Shown piece by piece: positions 48,501-60,005 of a DNA stretch of 64,000 nt. The notes under the pieces are model-generated. The model made no database searches and had not been told where the DNA came from. It worked only from the letters and a program-made list of their open reading frames with translations. Both the position numbers and the translations under genes were made by a program. How positions within the stretch are numbered: the stretch's first letter is position 1; the number at the start of each line of letters is the position of its first letter. This DNA comes from Bradysia coprophila (lineage: Eukaryota; Arthropoda; Insecta; Diptera; Sciaridae): positions 16,648,001-16,712,000 of the forward strand of contig NW_023503493.1 in NCBI RefSeq assembly GCF_014529535.1. The letters run 5' to 3'.

Positions 48501-51500
48501 CGGCATCGTAATCCTATAAACCCCTTTGCTAAAAACGCATCCCCTAATAGTAAGTTTGATGCTGCGAAAGCAATTCATTACACGATGTAAACATTTTGTG
48601 ATAAAAACAAACTCATAAGTGTGTTTTTGAACAACAAGCTTCGATAACTGTCTTTTCAACAAGTGTTGAGTTTGTATATATCCGAGCCGAAGGCGAAATA
48701 TAATACTACACTTGTCGAAAAACAGTTGCCGAAGCAAGCTGCTCAAAAACACACGAGTGGATTTGGGAGTATCACAAAATGTATTCTGGCTAACCTACCC
48801 CATGCAAAAGTTGATTTCCAAATGAAAAAAAAGAACCGAAAATAGTCCCCATGTAATAGGTCATTTTCGGAGGGGGCAAATTGCTATGTAATGGTCAACT
48901 TTCGCATGGGACAAAAGGCACAACTTAGACATATTGATATGACCTTAGTCATGCACACGTTATTTTGACTCGACCGATATTTATCCGCAGATAGAAACTG
49001 TTTGCTTCTAACTGTTTCAACCATTACATTGTAATTAAATACAAATATAAGAAGCTTACTGAATTACATAATTCGATTAGAATTTGAACAATCCTAAAAA
49101 ATGTTACTTTTCGCGTTTTTTTTTTTATTTTTTTGTTAATCAAACCACTAGGCAGATTAGTGGCATTTCGCATCACCATAGAATCTTAAAAATTTGCATA
49201 AAGTGTGCTTAAATTCAGCGAGCGAGTGTATGAAAATATTAATCGAATTATAAGGTTGTAAAGGTCAAGAATTCCCGCTGCCTTTTACAGAAAGTATGAT
49301 AACTTGCGGCGGTGTGTGACATAATATGTTTGGGCGAGTGCTTTGAACTTAAACATTAATTAAGATTAGGTGGAAGAGGAAGCTAAAAAAAGGAATTATC
49401 AGCATTATGTTTCTGAAACGTAGTTTTAATGGAATAATAAAATGCAACGCAAAATAAGGTCAGCATTTTCCTACGCTGAATCGGTCAGACTATTCGCTGT
49501 TATCTTGTTCTTATTACTAGAAAAGGCACAGTTGTTGGGATGTTATAGTTACCTTCATAGAATCAATTATCCCACAAGAGGCAAGGACTTAGAAAGTCCT
49601 TTCACACAATGTCCTACACCACTTATTGATTTTTAAAGTGGATGATTGTAAAATTTTTAAATTCATTATCGACGATTTATCTTTAAAAAAATCTTTTCTT
49701 TTCTCTCCACTTTAGTTTTGTCGATGCTAAATTCAGTGTGGCTGTACATCCTCACATCAAAGTATCCACATCTCGATTTCGTGAAAGTGAATAAAATTCG
49801 CAATATTTTGGACTCGAAACGTAACCAGAGTGTTGTGCACATACTTTTACACATAGAGGGACAATGCAATGTAGACATTGTCAAGGATTCGCTTTTGCAT
49901 TACGTTCTAGAACGTACAGACAGAGATGAAACAATCTTATATCCGAAGCTGAGACAAAGCTTTTTAAAATCATGGGGATATTATGCATGGCTACGTAACG
50001 AGAGGTTTGTTGAATTCGAATTTTTAAGATTATAGAAACGAGCTAAGGCCGGATGATCCTGCTGTTTACTTATAAAATCACACTTTTACCTCAATCCGGG
50101 CATATTGTTCCGCAAACAGGCACCGAAAAGCTAATGTTTGTTAAGTTATTGTCTAACATTAGTTTCATTTCGGATCGTCTGTTCCCAACAACATGCCTAT
50201 GATTTTGGTGTCAATTTTCCAATACTAATAATACCTCACCGATACAGCGAGTTCGACATCAACAATCATGTCATACTTGGACCGTCCACGCACATGGGTC
50301 GCCCAGTGAATGAAAACAATATTCAAGAGTATGTTAGCAACATCACATCAAAGTATATGCCAATTGACCTACCACAATGGCAAATTGTACTGATACCATC
50401 AGCTGGGTCTGGTGATAACATGGTCGGTAAATATGATTGTTGTTCGCATTACAAACTCTTATGCTAAACACAATCATTTCAGAGTACGGAAAAATACTTT
50501 ATGTTTGTTCGGATTCATCACTTGATATTGGCTGAAGAGCCGGATTTACGGCTCAGTGATTTTTTGCTTACCACATCACATCCAACCACATCAATTCCCT
50601 TAATGGAAGCGAACGCAACAAATTTTTGCGATACGTCGGAACCATTCTGCAATTCCATTCCGACTCTTGTGCATATACCAAAACTATATAATGAGATTGA
50701 ACTGATGATTTGCAATAGGTGGAATGAGCTACTGAACAGATACGGTGGTGGCAATAAGCTGGAAGTGAAAGATGATCATGGGCTGTTTGATGTCGCTGTG
50801 GTGATTTTTATAGCATTCGTGACTGTTATGATTGAATTTTTGAGGGACTTTACGATGGTTAAAGAGGACACCGGTAGATATTTTTTCAATTTGTGTCGAC
50901 GCGAATTGGAACGGAAAAATTTGTCCATCAAGTGTTTATTGAATGCAACGCTGGTCTCACTACATCCGAAAAGTATGATAGAAACCATCGTTCAGACAAC
51001 ATTCTGGATTACAGTCAACTGGTGTATTATATTGCCCATAATGTGGTACAGAGAGTTCGTCGCGATTGTAAAATATTTTATAAATCCACGTAAGTGTAGT
51101 GGCTTCAAACGAGTCAAAGAATTTTTCGATTTTGTCGAATCGTCAATGAAAATGTTTCTCGTTGTTTTTCAGAACACACAGTGTCTGCCTTCACAATAAA
51201 GTATGGAATGCTTGCGTACAACGCGACTGCTGAGCTGTTCGATTTACTGCATATGATTCTGATCGCCCCGCGAAAGGTTTACGAGGAACTGTTCGAAAAA
51301 CAGAAAACGTATCCTCATGCATTGAAGAATTTGTCGCTATGTGGACGAAAAGTGGTCTCATGGTCCGACAAAGTTAGTGATGATCATGTAGCGCAGATTT
51401 GTAAAAGGCATCATATCACACCGAACGAAGTTTATTTTTCCGCTGCGTCGTCGGCATTGTTTACGTTTCTGGAGGAATTCAAAAATTCAATTCCCAAAAA

Positions 51501-52173
51501 TTTGGATGCATGTGCTCGATATGTCGAACAAGATTTTCTACTTGGTAATGGTGACTACTCTGAAGGTATGTGCATGAGGACACTCATATTTGACTTATAT
51601 CTCGGCTCAATTTTTACGTTTTTTTTTCTTCAATCACAGACATCACGGGTTACATTTTGGTCAACCTGCCACTGGAACCACATTCGAAAAGGCAAATCGA
51701 AAAAATGCGAGCAAATTTCAACGAAGTGCGACAAAATCAGTTTGCATTTTTTTTACTATACGTCGCCCAGAGGCGTTACGATTTTTTGACGAAAATTCTA
51801 CCTCAATGCTGGACACGGTTGTTGTTCAATTACTTGTCCAACCGCTATACCGTTTCCATAACAAAACTGGCCGACAGTTGTCCACGCACCAATCAGCCCG
51901 ACATAGGCGTAACGCTTTGGGGAGATATAATTCGTGATATCGTTTACTTTACTCCACCACAATCGAATATTAGTGAGTTGGATGGATGAATGGAATGTTT
52001 AATTGGTGAATTGGCTAACATGAGATTTTAAATTGTTCACAGGTGTTTCGTTAACCTTTCAACGATTCGGACAGCACACTCGACTGGCTGTTATGACTGA
52101 TGCAATAATTCGTCCATTCCACAATAAAATCTCGCAAAGTTGGTCCCAAAACGTACAAGACATGTTGCAGTAG
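45536..52173 (+). CDS. Insect WSD-type wax ester synthase/diacylglycerol acyltransferase-like protein
   Basis: Eight exons join in phase: 45536-45585, 46948-47039, 49716-50004, 50248-50422, 50483-51089, 51173-51565, 51640-51972 and 52043-52173 (stop TAG), giving 689 residues. The N-terminus (MATKCISDDETSQDYERFKN) is hydrophilic, then a membrane helix FWFMAFCTSIPVFCMCYV. The acyltransferase part follows: QCNVDIVKDSLLHYVLERTD, WGYYAWLRNE, EFDINNHVILG, LPQWQIVLIP and FVRIHHLILAEEPDL, where HHxxxDG is normally found. Two more hydrophobic stretches lie in LFDVAVVIFIAFVTVMIEFL and the segment TTFWITVNWCIILPIMWYRE. The WSD C-terminal domain contains GYILVNLPLEPHSKRQIEKM, VTLWGDIIRDIVYFTPPQSN and RLAVMTDAIIRPF. 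Such enzymes esterify fatty acyl-CoA to alcohols or diacylglycerol. The donor at 50423 (ATG|GTCGGT) is poor and is the least certain junction. Confidence 0.82.
45873..46077. mobile_element. 205-bp CCTGTnACAGACGG MITE in intron 1
   Basis: Ends cctgtcacagacgg and ccgtctgtaacagg. Inner sequence (tctattacttcatttgatcg, cagagcttgtcgctt) matches the copies at 36154 and 42150. It lies in the first intron of the acyltransferase gene. Confidence 0.8.
47690..48500. mobile_element. Inverse, diverged copy of the 24-26 kb repeat element
   Basis: It starts with cgactgagccccgtacgaa. It then has about two and a half units related to the 144-bp repeat (ttaggccgagtagcggcctt, aaaattagcaaaatcgg, attcggtattcaattacctt), all reverse-complemented. 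It ends in a degenerated gacggacagacggatagaca in place of the GTCC microsatellite, followed by attgcggattcgttctctat. It lies in intron 2 of the acyltransferase gene. Confidence 0.75.
48589..48783. mobile_element. About 195-bp hairpin MITE in intron 2
   Basis: acattttgtgat ... gtgtgtttttgaacaacaag then cttcgataactgtctttt pairs with aaaacagttgccgaagcaag then ctgctcaaaaacacacgag ... atcacaaaatgt. The loop is near 48672-48700. The adjoining segment 48848-48905 repeats bases 795-870. Confidence 0.7.
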
Positions 52174-52878
52174 TTTGAATTTTAGAGTTTTTTTTTTTAA
52201 ATTTAATAAAAGATTTTGAAGAAAAAAGGATGTCGAGGATTCCGTTACTTGAACAGAGAACAGAAAATATATTTCTTTCGTAAAATCTTTAAACGTTGCG
52301 ATATCAATCATTGTCAAGTTACTTTCATCTCCATTCTTCCGTGATTTAGAGAAAAAAGGAAAATAAAAGGAAATCAAAGAGGTAAAGAAGTGAACGAGGA
52401 TCCAAAGTGGTTCGAAAATGAAATTATTAATGACACAGGATAATCTTCGCGTATTTTCCGTGTCTCTTTCGTAATCTGGTAAATAAGTGAGCAGTCAAAC
52501 AAATTTCCAAATAGCAGTATAGCAGAAAATTAATGGAAATTCCGAACGAAACGTAATTAAGCACAATGAAGCAACAATAGAACACTTCAGCTGATCTAAT
52601 CAAATTGAAAAGGTAATCGACTCGGTATACTCTTTGTTTAACTTCTGAAAATTAAAGATTTTAACGCCAACGTAATTGTCAAATATGTTAGTATACAAAT
52701 GCTACTGACGCAACAATACAATCCATTCAATGTGAAACAATTTATTTAGAAATTCTCTACAAAAATTTATCTTTTCCTTCCGGGGTCATCGATGAGCGTA
52801 TAGAAAAAAGCGAGTTCGAAGATCTTACCTTAACGTCTTTCTCTCTGCCGATTCCATGTCCAACGTACAAACAAAAAT
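52174..52878. other. Convergent 3' flanks of acyltransferase and RBMX2
   Basis: The two genes converge here. An aataaaag signal at about 52184-52191 fits the acyltransferase 3' end. Nothing else was recognised. Confidence 0.45.
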
Positions 52879-53789
52879 CTATCGTCTGTGCTTCCTCTTT
52901 CGTCTGTCGTCATCATCCGATGATTCCGTTGAATAATCTGATTCGTCCGACTGGCGTTTCGATTTCTTTTTCTCTTTTTTCGATTTTTTACTTTTCTTCT
53001 CCTTTTTGGGTTTCACCTGAAAAATTCAAAAAGAAATTTTAATTTTTTTCGAAATTTAAACTTTACTTTATCGACGAACCTTCTTCGTTTTCTCGGTCTT
53101 GACAACATCTTCTGTCTTATAAATTGGTAGTCTTTGTGGCAATCGAACTCCTCCGACGATTTCTGGTTCAGGTACCAGCAATTTCTCTTTCTTTATATTT
53201 TCCACCGGAATTTGAACTTTTGGTGCACATCCTTCCATATGTAATCTCTTTGTTTCCGGATCGATTTTATCGCTGTCTTTCGGAGGTTTATAGTCATTGA
53301 CATGGTCCACTCGCATAGGCTTTCCCAGTATCTGAAAATATCATCACACAAATGGTGAATAAGGATGGTCCAGCAAATTGAATTGAACCAGTCACTTGTA
53401 TTCCTCAGAGAAGAAGACTTTTACCTTGACTCCGTTAAGGTTATCCACGGCCAAAACTGTTGAACGTTGGTCCTCATAGCACAAAAAACAAAAACCTTTC
53501 TGCTTTCCAGTCACCTTGTCCCTCACCAAGTTGATGTTCACGATTTCACCGTATTGTGAAAAGACGCACACTACATCGCCTTCACTTAAATCGTATGGAA
53601 GGCCACCAACGAATATCCATGCACTGTTGCGATACTGATCATGCCAGGATGATTTTTGGCCGTATTTCAAATCGGCTTCGCTGAGCTTCAGGACATTTTT
53701 CATATTTCTGAAATTCGCAACAAAAGAAATCGCGTTACGCGGGATAAGCATTCAATAATGGTAATATTTACTTACGTGAGAGGATTCAT
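52879..53789 (-). CDS. RBMX2: RNA-binding motif protein RBMX2 (yeast Ist3/Snu17 homologue)
   Basis: Four exons join in phase: 53776-53789 (MNPLT, only 14 nt), 53425-53707, 53080-53331 and 52879-53016, giving 228 residues. One RRM is complete: RNP2 AWIFVGGLPYDLSEGDVVCV, RNP1 KQKGFCFLCYED and the end KILGKPMRVDHVNDYKPPK. The lead-in LSEADLKYGQKSSWHDQYRN is diagnostic for RBMX2/Ist3. The tail is lysine-rich, with serines (KKEKKSKKSKKEKKKSKRQS) and ends DDDDRRKRKHRR. Ist3 belongs to the RES complex of the activated spliceosome, which retains unspliced pre-mRNA and aids early splicing steps. It is shorter than the vertebrate form, which has a longer arginine-rich tail. Confidence 0.95.
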
Positions 53790-54179
53790 TTTGTAATGGA
53801 ATTCTGTCTAGACCCCTAACCATGAATGATGATAAACTTTATTTTGATTTTTATTTACAAGCTGGCGAGTTTTTATGTTATGAGAATAATTTTTTTTATT
53901 CCAAAATGATGACAGGCGACCGGTGCACTTGTTATGACAGTTGACAGTTCACAAACAATATGCTGTCTAAGAGCCGTGTTAAATTTATAGCAGATTCTTT
54001 CAAGGTTCTTTCAGAACCTTGGATTCCTTGACATCAGACGTGAAAGTTTTGTATCTGCTGGTTCATTGTGACATTTTTCAAAGTAAAGTTTGATCCTTTG
54101 AAAGGGGAAGAGAACAAATTTGACGATAAAATCACATCTAGATAGATCAAGACCAATGTTATTCGTAATGTCAAAAATC

Positions 54180-54848
54180 ATCCACAGAGAACCCTAACCT
54201 GAAAGCCCGTGGGGCCCGTGGGCTTACTTTCTTTGCTTTCGTCCCGCAGTATGAAGCATGAAAAATCTCGAAACTCCCTCATTTTCGACTCCGACACATG
54301 AAATAGTTGTTTGTGTATCTGTACTCACTTCGTTCGGGCTACAGCTTGCGAAATTGCCTAAAATCAATCGTCCAAAACAGATACTCAAAAAAAATTTCGA
54401 ATGAGAGCAATTTTTCGAATTTTCTCGGGTTTCCGGCCCTCTGCATGAAAACTTACATGTGCACCTGTTTGGGACGGTTGATTTAAGGCACTTTCGCTTG
54501 TAATCCTCACTTCGTTCGGCCTACAATCCGCGAAATTGCCTAAAATTAATCGTCCAAAACAGGGACACAAATAACCATTTCATGTAAGGGGTCGAAAACC
54601 CGAGAAAAATATCGAAACTCCCTCATTTTCCACCCCGACACATGAAAAAATGTTTGAATGGTTTGCATTGTTTTCTTGTAAAATAATGAGCTTTAACGCT
54701 TATGCCATACAATCAACAATTATAATTTCATATTTTATACATTGGAAATCTATTAAATTTAAGGTTTTTGTTCATCTGGACAAAACACAAAATTAAACGG
54801 AAGCTCAATTTTTTTTCCACAGAGCTGAGGTTAGGGTTCTCTATGGAT
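54180..54848. mobile_element. 669-bp element with AACCCTAACCT in its TIRs
   Basis: Ends atccacagagaaccctaacc and ggttagggttctctatggat. Inside, two inverted modules with tcactcccga-like blocks are visible: aaactccctcattttc plus ccgacacatgaaa occurs at both ends, and cacttcgttcgg plus gcgaaattgcctaaaatcaa occurs twice. No transposase is present. Confidence 0.75.
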
Positions 54849-55311
54849 AACGGTGTAGCTGTTAGTGTTTGGGTTTACGTTACTCGGACTTGATCCACAT
54901 CAAAAGTGTAAGCTCCAAAAGGGTTCATTATGTAGATTTGATTATTCATTCATTCATTCAAGGAAGCAAAGCCGAAATTGAAAGAACTCAATTTTGTCTC
55001 TCACACGGAGTACTTTTTTGGTAAGTGGAAATCCAGCCTTAAACTTGATTATCACTTACAAAAAAACCACCCCGTTTTGCCTCCGTTTAGCTAAACCACT
55101 ATTGTTTAAAGTGCAACGGAAAAAAACAGAGTTCTTTTTTCGTAAGTGGAAATCAAGACTGAATCTATGGTCATCTACGCGTTTAGTGGTATGGTACATA
55201 GAAAATGTCTCAAAATGTTCCGAACTAAGAAAAGCCCACTGTAACTGTACGGTATCTAGACCTGGGATAAGGTGTTAGGTGTTACCCAAAACTTCCGAAA
55301 CAATTGATATC

Positions 55312-55667
55312 ACACAAAAACCTCAAACGAGGAAAAGGTGACTAGTAAAAATTAAACTTCCAAAAGAAAATATGTCGACAAGAATTTTACCGATGAGATT
55401 TTACAACGAAAATTTTACAAAAAAAATTGCGTCACAGGTGGCAAATGCTAAGGAAACCCTTCATTCGTCTATAATCATCTGCCACTTGTGACGCATTTTT
55501 TTTTTGTAAAATTTTCGTTGTAAAATCTCATCGGTAAAATTCTCGTCGACTTATTTTCTTGTTTAAAATTGATTACGTTTAGGCGCAGACTGTGTCACCA
55601 AAACTGATATCAAATGTTTTGGAAGTTTAGTTTTTACTCACCTTTTCCTTGTTTGAGGTTTTTGTGG
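55312..55667. mobile_element. Two nested foldbacks
   Basis: Outer arms are cacaaaaacctcaaacgagg then aaaaggtga and tcaccttttccttgtttgag then gtttttgtg. Inner arms at 55374-55552 are gtcgacaagaattttaccga then tgagattttacaacg and its inverted copy (cgttgtaaaatctcatcggt then aaaattctcgtcgac). The inner element sits off-centre in the outer one. Confidence 0.75.
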
Positions 55668-55807
55668 GATTGTTCATTTAATGATTACAATAACTACGAA
55701 CGATTTTCGATTAGTTTTATTGCAACAGCTAAAATTATGACTTTAATCAATCAGTCAGTTAATGTTTAGTACTTGAGTAAAACAACCAGTACTTGAGCGT
55801 AGGGCAT

Positions 55808-55968
55808 ATTATTGGTAATTTGAATCACCGAATTTACCTGATTTACCGATCAAACTACCGAATTAACTAATTTACTGAAAAAAAATTACCAAGAAGTAAG
55901 TTCGGTAATTTTGTCAGTAATTTCTCTAATTTCATCGGTAAATCAGGTGAATTCGGTACTTTAAATGT
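55808..55968. repeat. Hairpin with caccgaatttacctgattta arms
   Basis: The left arm (ggtaatttgaatcaccgaat then ttacctgatttaccgat) pairs with atcggtaaatcaggtgaatt then cggta. It is non-coding. Confidence 0.65.
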
Positions 55969-56319
55969 CCAATAAGGAAGGGACAGATCGATTTTTTTCG
56001 TGGTTTTTTGTCATATATCAGCAGAAACACGAAAAATAAGAAACTCGTATACCGGACATTCTCGAAATATTGTCTCATTTAAAAGATTTTACAAAAAGAA
56101 AATCTAAGAAAGTAGCACTTCCCACTCAATTTCACACCCAAATCACATCCACTCTGAACTTAGTCAAATATGGTTTAACGAAGAAAATCGTCGTCAAAGT
56201 CGTAACATGAGTATTGTTTTTGAAACGTCAAATCACCAACACAAAAATTTAGTGTCGGTTGTGAAAATTGAAATAATTTCGGTGATTTCGATGTGATTTA
56301 ATACAGATTTTGTGCGGAA

Positions 56320-56545
56320 ATGTGCTTTTTGTGTTTTTTTAAGAGTTCGCTTAGCGGTTGACTTAAAATATTCGTCAAAGCCACCAAAATTTTGAGGAAT
56401 TTGTTATGGCCAATCATGTAAACAAACAACAATATTGTCGTTTAGTGGGATGTGAGGCTCAAAAGAGATGACTCAGTAGAAAAAAAAATGTCGGCGGTAA
56501 TCTTAAAAATTACGTTTTACCGGTAACGGTGTCACATCCCTTATT
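56320..56545. repeat. Left member of a long inverted pair around the vWA gene
   Basis: The stretch ttttaagagttcgcttagcg, gacttaaaatattcgtcaaa, ttatggccaatcatgtaaac, aacaacaatattg and cttaaaaattacgttttacc has its reverse complement at 60375-60550. Identity is high but interrupted by small changes. The inner end of the left copy lacks about 100 bp that the right copy has. Confidence 0.8.
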
Positions 56546-56939
56546 CAAGCCTTAAACGCGCCCAAAATATTCAAATTTTCATCGTGATAAAAGTGAATCT
56601 TACGCATCTTACGATACAACTTTACAAAAACGATACGTCAAAATAAACAATAATGCGTTTTACTTTAAAGTTGAAGCGAACTTCCGATGTTAATTGCTGT
56701 ATCTTAAAATTATTTCGATTTTTATCGAAAAAATTCTTCTCATTTTTCCTTAATTTCAACCAACAATTTCCTTATTTTTGTGCTAAAACCTCCTTAATTC
56801 CTTAATAAGTAGTCCAAGTACTCCGTGTGAGAGACAAAATTGAATTTTTTAAATTTTTTCTTTGTTTATTTGACAGTTTGCTCTCTCACGGAGCACTTTT
56901 TGTTGAGTGGAATGGACACTTTAGAATGAGAGGCCTGTA

Positions 56940-57232
56940 TATAGCGCTGCACAAAAAAACGGTCGAAGCCGATATTTTAAATTTTGGTGTGGGAATCATG
57001 GGAATTCACATTCAAACATTGATATCTCCTTTGTATTTAAAGAATAAGAGCCAGATTTTGCTAGGTTTGCATCTTTTGAGTGAGTATGCCAATCGATAAA
57101 ACTCATTGGAAGATACATACCTAGCAAAATCTGGCTATTATTCTTTAAAAGCAGCGGAGATATCATCGTGTGAATATGAATTCTCATACAAACATTTGAA
57201 ATATCGAATTCTGTGCAGCGCTATGTGCGATG
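56940..57232. mobile_element. About 290-bp hairpin MITE
   Basis: atagcgctgcac ... gatatctcctttg, agccagattttgctaggt pairs with acctagcaaaatctggct, cagcggagatatcatc ... gtgcagcgctat. The loop is at about 57075-57105. Confidence 0.75.
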
Positions 57233-57253
57233 TACGATAACCACTAAACGCAC

Positions 57254-57794
57254 CAGAGAGATGCTAATATGACGGCTGGGACGCCGTTTCGACGGATAGA
57301 GGGAATTTGTTCATCATTTCTGAAAAAAATTGAACCGTATGCGACCAGCTGTCAAATTGAAAAAGACATAACCACAGATTTTTTTTAATACTTCCAGCAT
57401 CACCAATTTTAATGAAATAAATTGCTAATATGATCCTTGTGGGATCAGAATGAACGTAAGTCCATTTATTTATAAAACAGATTCACTATTCGTACACTAT
57501 TTCCGAATTGAAAAAAGCAATTTTGGAGACCAATTTTTGAACGCGTATATCTCAGATAATACGAAAGTACCTTGCAAATAAAACCCTTTACGTTAATTTT
57601 GACACCGATGCAAACGTATTTCCATATTCTGCTTCTCGAATCATTGTAGTCAAAAATTAATTATTTTGTAAACAACCGACCAATTTTGGAAAAAGTCAGC
57701 CATTTTTGACATTTCATTCGTTATATGAAAAAGGCTGACAAATTTCCTCTATCCGTCGAAACGGCGTCCCAGCCGTTATCTTAGCATCTCTCTG
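57254..57794. mobile_element. 541-bp TIR element with 8-bp target duplication
   Basis: The ends cagagagatgctaatatgac then ggctgggacgccgtttcgac and ggatagag are mirrored at the right with only a few changes over about 48 bp. AAACGCAC stands outside both ends (57246-57253 and 57795-57802). An 8-bp duplication with CA...TG ends suits hAT; the long TIR could also suit a Mutator-like element, since a ninth base C is ambiguous. No transposase is present. Confidence 0.88.
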
Positions 57795-58115
57795 AAACGC
57801 ACCAATTCTTTATCATTGATCATTCTCTTTATCTACCATACCATATGTGTTTATGCAGATATTGGTTTCTCGCGCTCTTTTTTTATTTTTTCTGCTCAAT
57901 ATTTTTGATATTCATTATTTATTAAGTTTATTAAGCTTAGCTAGAGTGCACACCTTGTACGCAGTTTCATCGTTGCTCGATAAAAGAAAGTCGGAATTCA
58001 AATCATTATGATGCAAATCATCCAAAAATTTTTTAAACCATTGTGAGCTGGAAAGTAGGCGCGACAAAAAGTTTCTAGTGACGAAATTGTTCTTATTTCA
58101 AATTGCAGGCCAACG

Positions 58116-60005
58116 ATGGAGGTAAACCAAAAAGAAAATGAGCTTCACCTGTATTCAATAAACGAAAATGAGCACATTGGAGCGATAAATTCTACTGTTA
58201 GTGGGACCGATACGTATAGAACAATAGTGGTTCTCGATTCTTCTCTGGCCGTGGCAGCACGATTCGTCAAAGAAATATTACCGTTGGTCATATCAAAAGT
58301 GAAAAATTGGCATTCTTCTGTGCGATTAATTACTTTCGGAGACGAAAGCGTTGAGAAATATCTATCGAAAACAGAACTAGGCAACTTTAATTTGAAGTGT
58401 GGAGGAGATGGAGGAGCAACTAATCTCACGCCTGCGATCGAAAAACTTCGCTTATTTTTGGAATCAAGTTCAACGAATGCAAGGGATTTGTTTGACTTGC
58501 TAACAATTTCTGCGGGAGAAATCAGCGATCGTGAAAATGCAGAACGGGAAGCAAAGAAGCTGACTGATTTCTTAGCCAAACGGGGTTGGAGGATCAATTC
58601 GCAAGCAGTACGACTGTTCACTGGGTCGAATAAACCGGATACGAAGGCATTGTCCTATCTTTTGCAACTCAACAATTCAACGGCAGCTAATATTTCCGAT
58701 GTCGACGTATCGACATCATCGAATGAAACGGTTGCGAATGAAATTGCGGCTCTTTTTCCAGAAAATGATTTTCGATACAGAATTCTTAATGTCGACAAAT
58801 CAATAAATTTACGGTACCCGTGGATGTCGTTCCAATGGCATCTGTTCATAATGACAAAAGGATGGAACATCTTTTGGTTGAAACAGCTGCCAACAGCAGA
58901 CGTAGTGAAGCTTCAAGACGGGTCCGTCAACGTAGTCGTCGAGGGTCAATTAAATCTTGCTAAATTTCAGCAGCTGATGGCAAAAAAATTGCCGGACATT
59001 ATTTCTCACATGACAATTTTAAAAATTGTCGGTACGGTCGAGGCGAACGAAACTGTGGACCAGATATTTTCGTACTTTGCGAGCACCGAAGATGCCATAG
59101 CTGTCAAATGTTCAACTCCAAATAATAAGATCATTACAAATGTACTAGCTGAAATTGCGAAGTATAAGCCCGATTTCAGTGATTCTGAGGAAATGATTGA
59201 ATTTCATCGCAATCCGATTAAAGCCATGGAAGACCGCACGGAGAAGGAACGTCTTAAGCGAGAAGAAGAGGAGCGTTTCATGCGTGAGGAAGAGGAGCGT
59301 CTCGAGCGAGAAGAAAACGAACGTCTTAAGCGAGAAGAAGAAGAACGTCTTAAGCAAGAAGAAGAGGAACGTATGAAGCAAGAAGAAGAAGAACGTCTTA
59401 AGCAAGAAGAAGAACGGATGAAGCGAGCTGAATTGGATCCTTTGAAGGGAGCAGAAACGGAACAAGCACCTCTAGTGCTGGAAGAAGAGGTAAATTATTG
59501 AAATATCTTTAAGTTTTTGTGGTGAAGCAACGCTAAATCAATGCGTTTTCCTACAAAATAGATGAATGGCGTTGGCAAATCCGTTTCGAATGTGATCATT
59601 CAAACGGTTTTCATCATTTATGAGCAGCAGTCTAAGGCGAGTATAAGTCGACGATTTACGGAAGAAATCGTACCGATGATGTTGTCGAAATTCTTTCATG
59701 AAAGCCACCAAGTCGTTCAATTGGTGACAATCCTTCGACACAGGACAGCTACTGCACAAACCATTCAGTCACTCGTTCAAACACTGGACGCAACGAAACG
59801 AATTCGAATTTCGGTGGTAGCGAATGGAGATGATGTTGAACAGCAGGAGATCGAAAATTTTGCGGAAACGGTAATCGATTTACTCAGCCAATCTGGTTAC
59901 TCATTCGAATTGCAAGTGGTGAGACTTGCCTCAGGCAACGTCAACAAATGTAAATTAGTCGACATCGAGACGACACATGAAATTTTTGCGAATCCAATTG
60001 CTTGA
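58116..60005 (+). CDS. Protein with two von Willebrand A-like folds joined by a charged coiled coil
   Basis: Two exons, 58116-59489 and 59562-60005 (stop TGA), join in phase 0 and give 605 residues. An acceptor (aaattgcag) 7 bases before the ATG implies a non-coding first exon. Residues about 33-200 look like a vWA/Rossmann fold: TYRTIVVLDSSLAVAARFVK, WHSSVRLITFGDES, GGDGGATNLTPAIEKLRLFL and LFDLLTISAGEISDRENAER. The metal site is degenerate (DSSLA instead of DxSxS), but the GGATNL threonine is kept. Residues about 371-440 are a Glu/Arg-rich coiled coil of about nine RLKREEEE-like repeats. The second exon repeats the fold (NVIIQTVFIIYEQQ, QVVQLVTILRHRTATAQTIQ, RIRISVVANGDDVEQQEIEN) without metal ligands. 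I do not recognise an orthologue. The role is unknown; cytosolic scaffold or adhesion-type binding is a guess. Confidence 0.75.

Larger units (their letters stand above)
54985..56845. repeat. Inverted pair caattttgtctctcacacgg at 54988 and about 56820
   Basis: The left copy caattttgtctctcacacgg then agtact and the right copy agtactccgtgtgagagaca then aaattg are exact inverses about 1.8 kb apart. A third, direct copy tgctctctcacggagcac lies at 56879. The interval contains the nested foldbacks below. It may be one composite element or independent solo ends. Confidence 0.5.

Noticed and set aside
50138-50247. Upstream extension of acyltransferase exon 4
   Set aside because: The frame is open, but the phase from exon 3 fits the acceptor at 50246-50247 only, which also restores the family sequence EFDINNHV.
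59145-59465. Phe/Leu-rich minus-strand frame
   Set aside because: Antisense shadow of the coiled-coil codons of the vWA-like gene.
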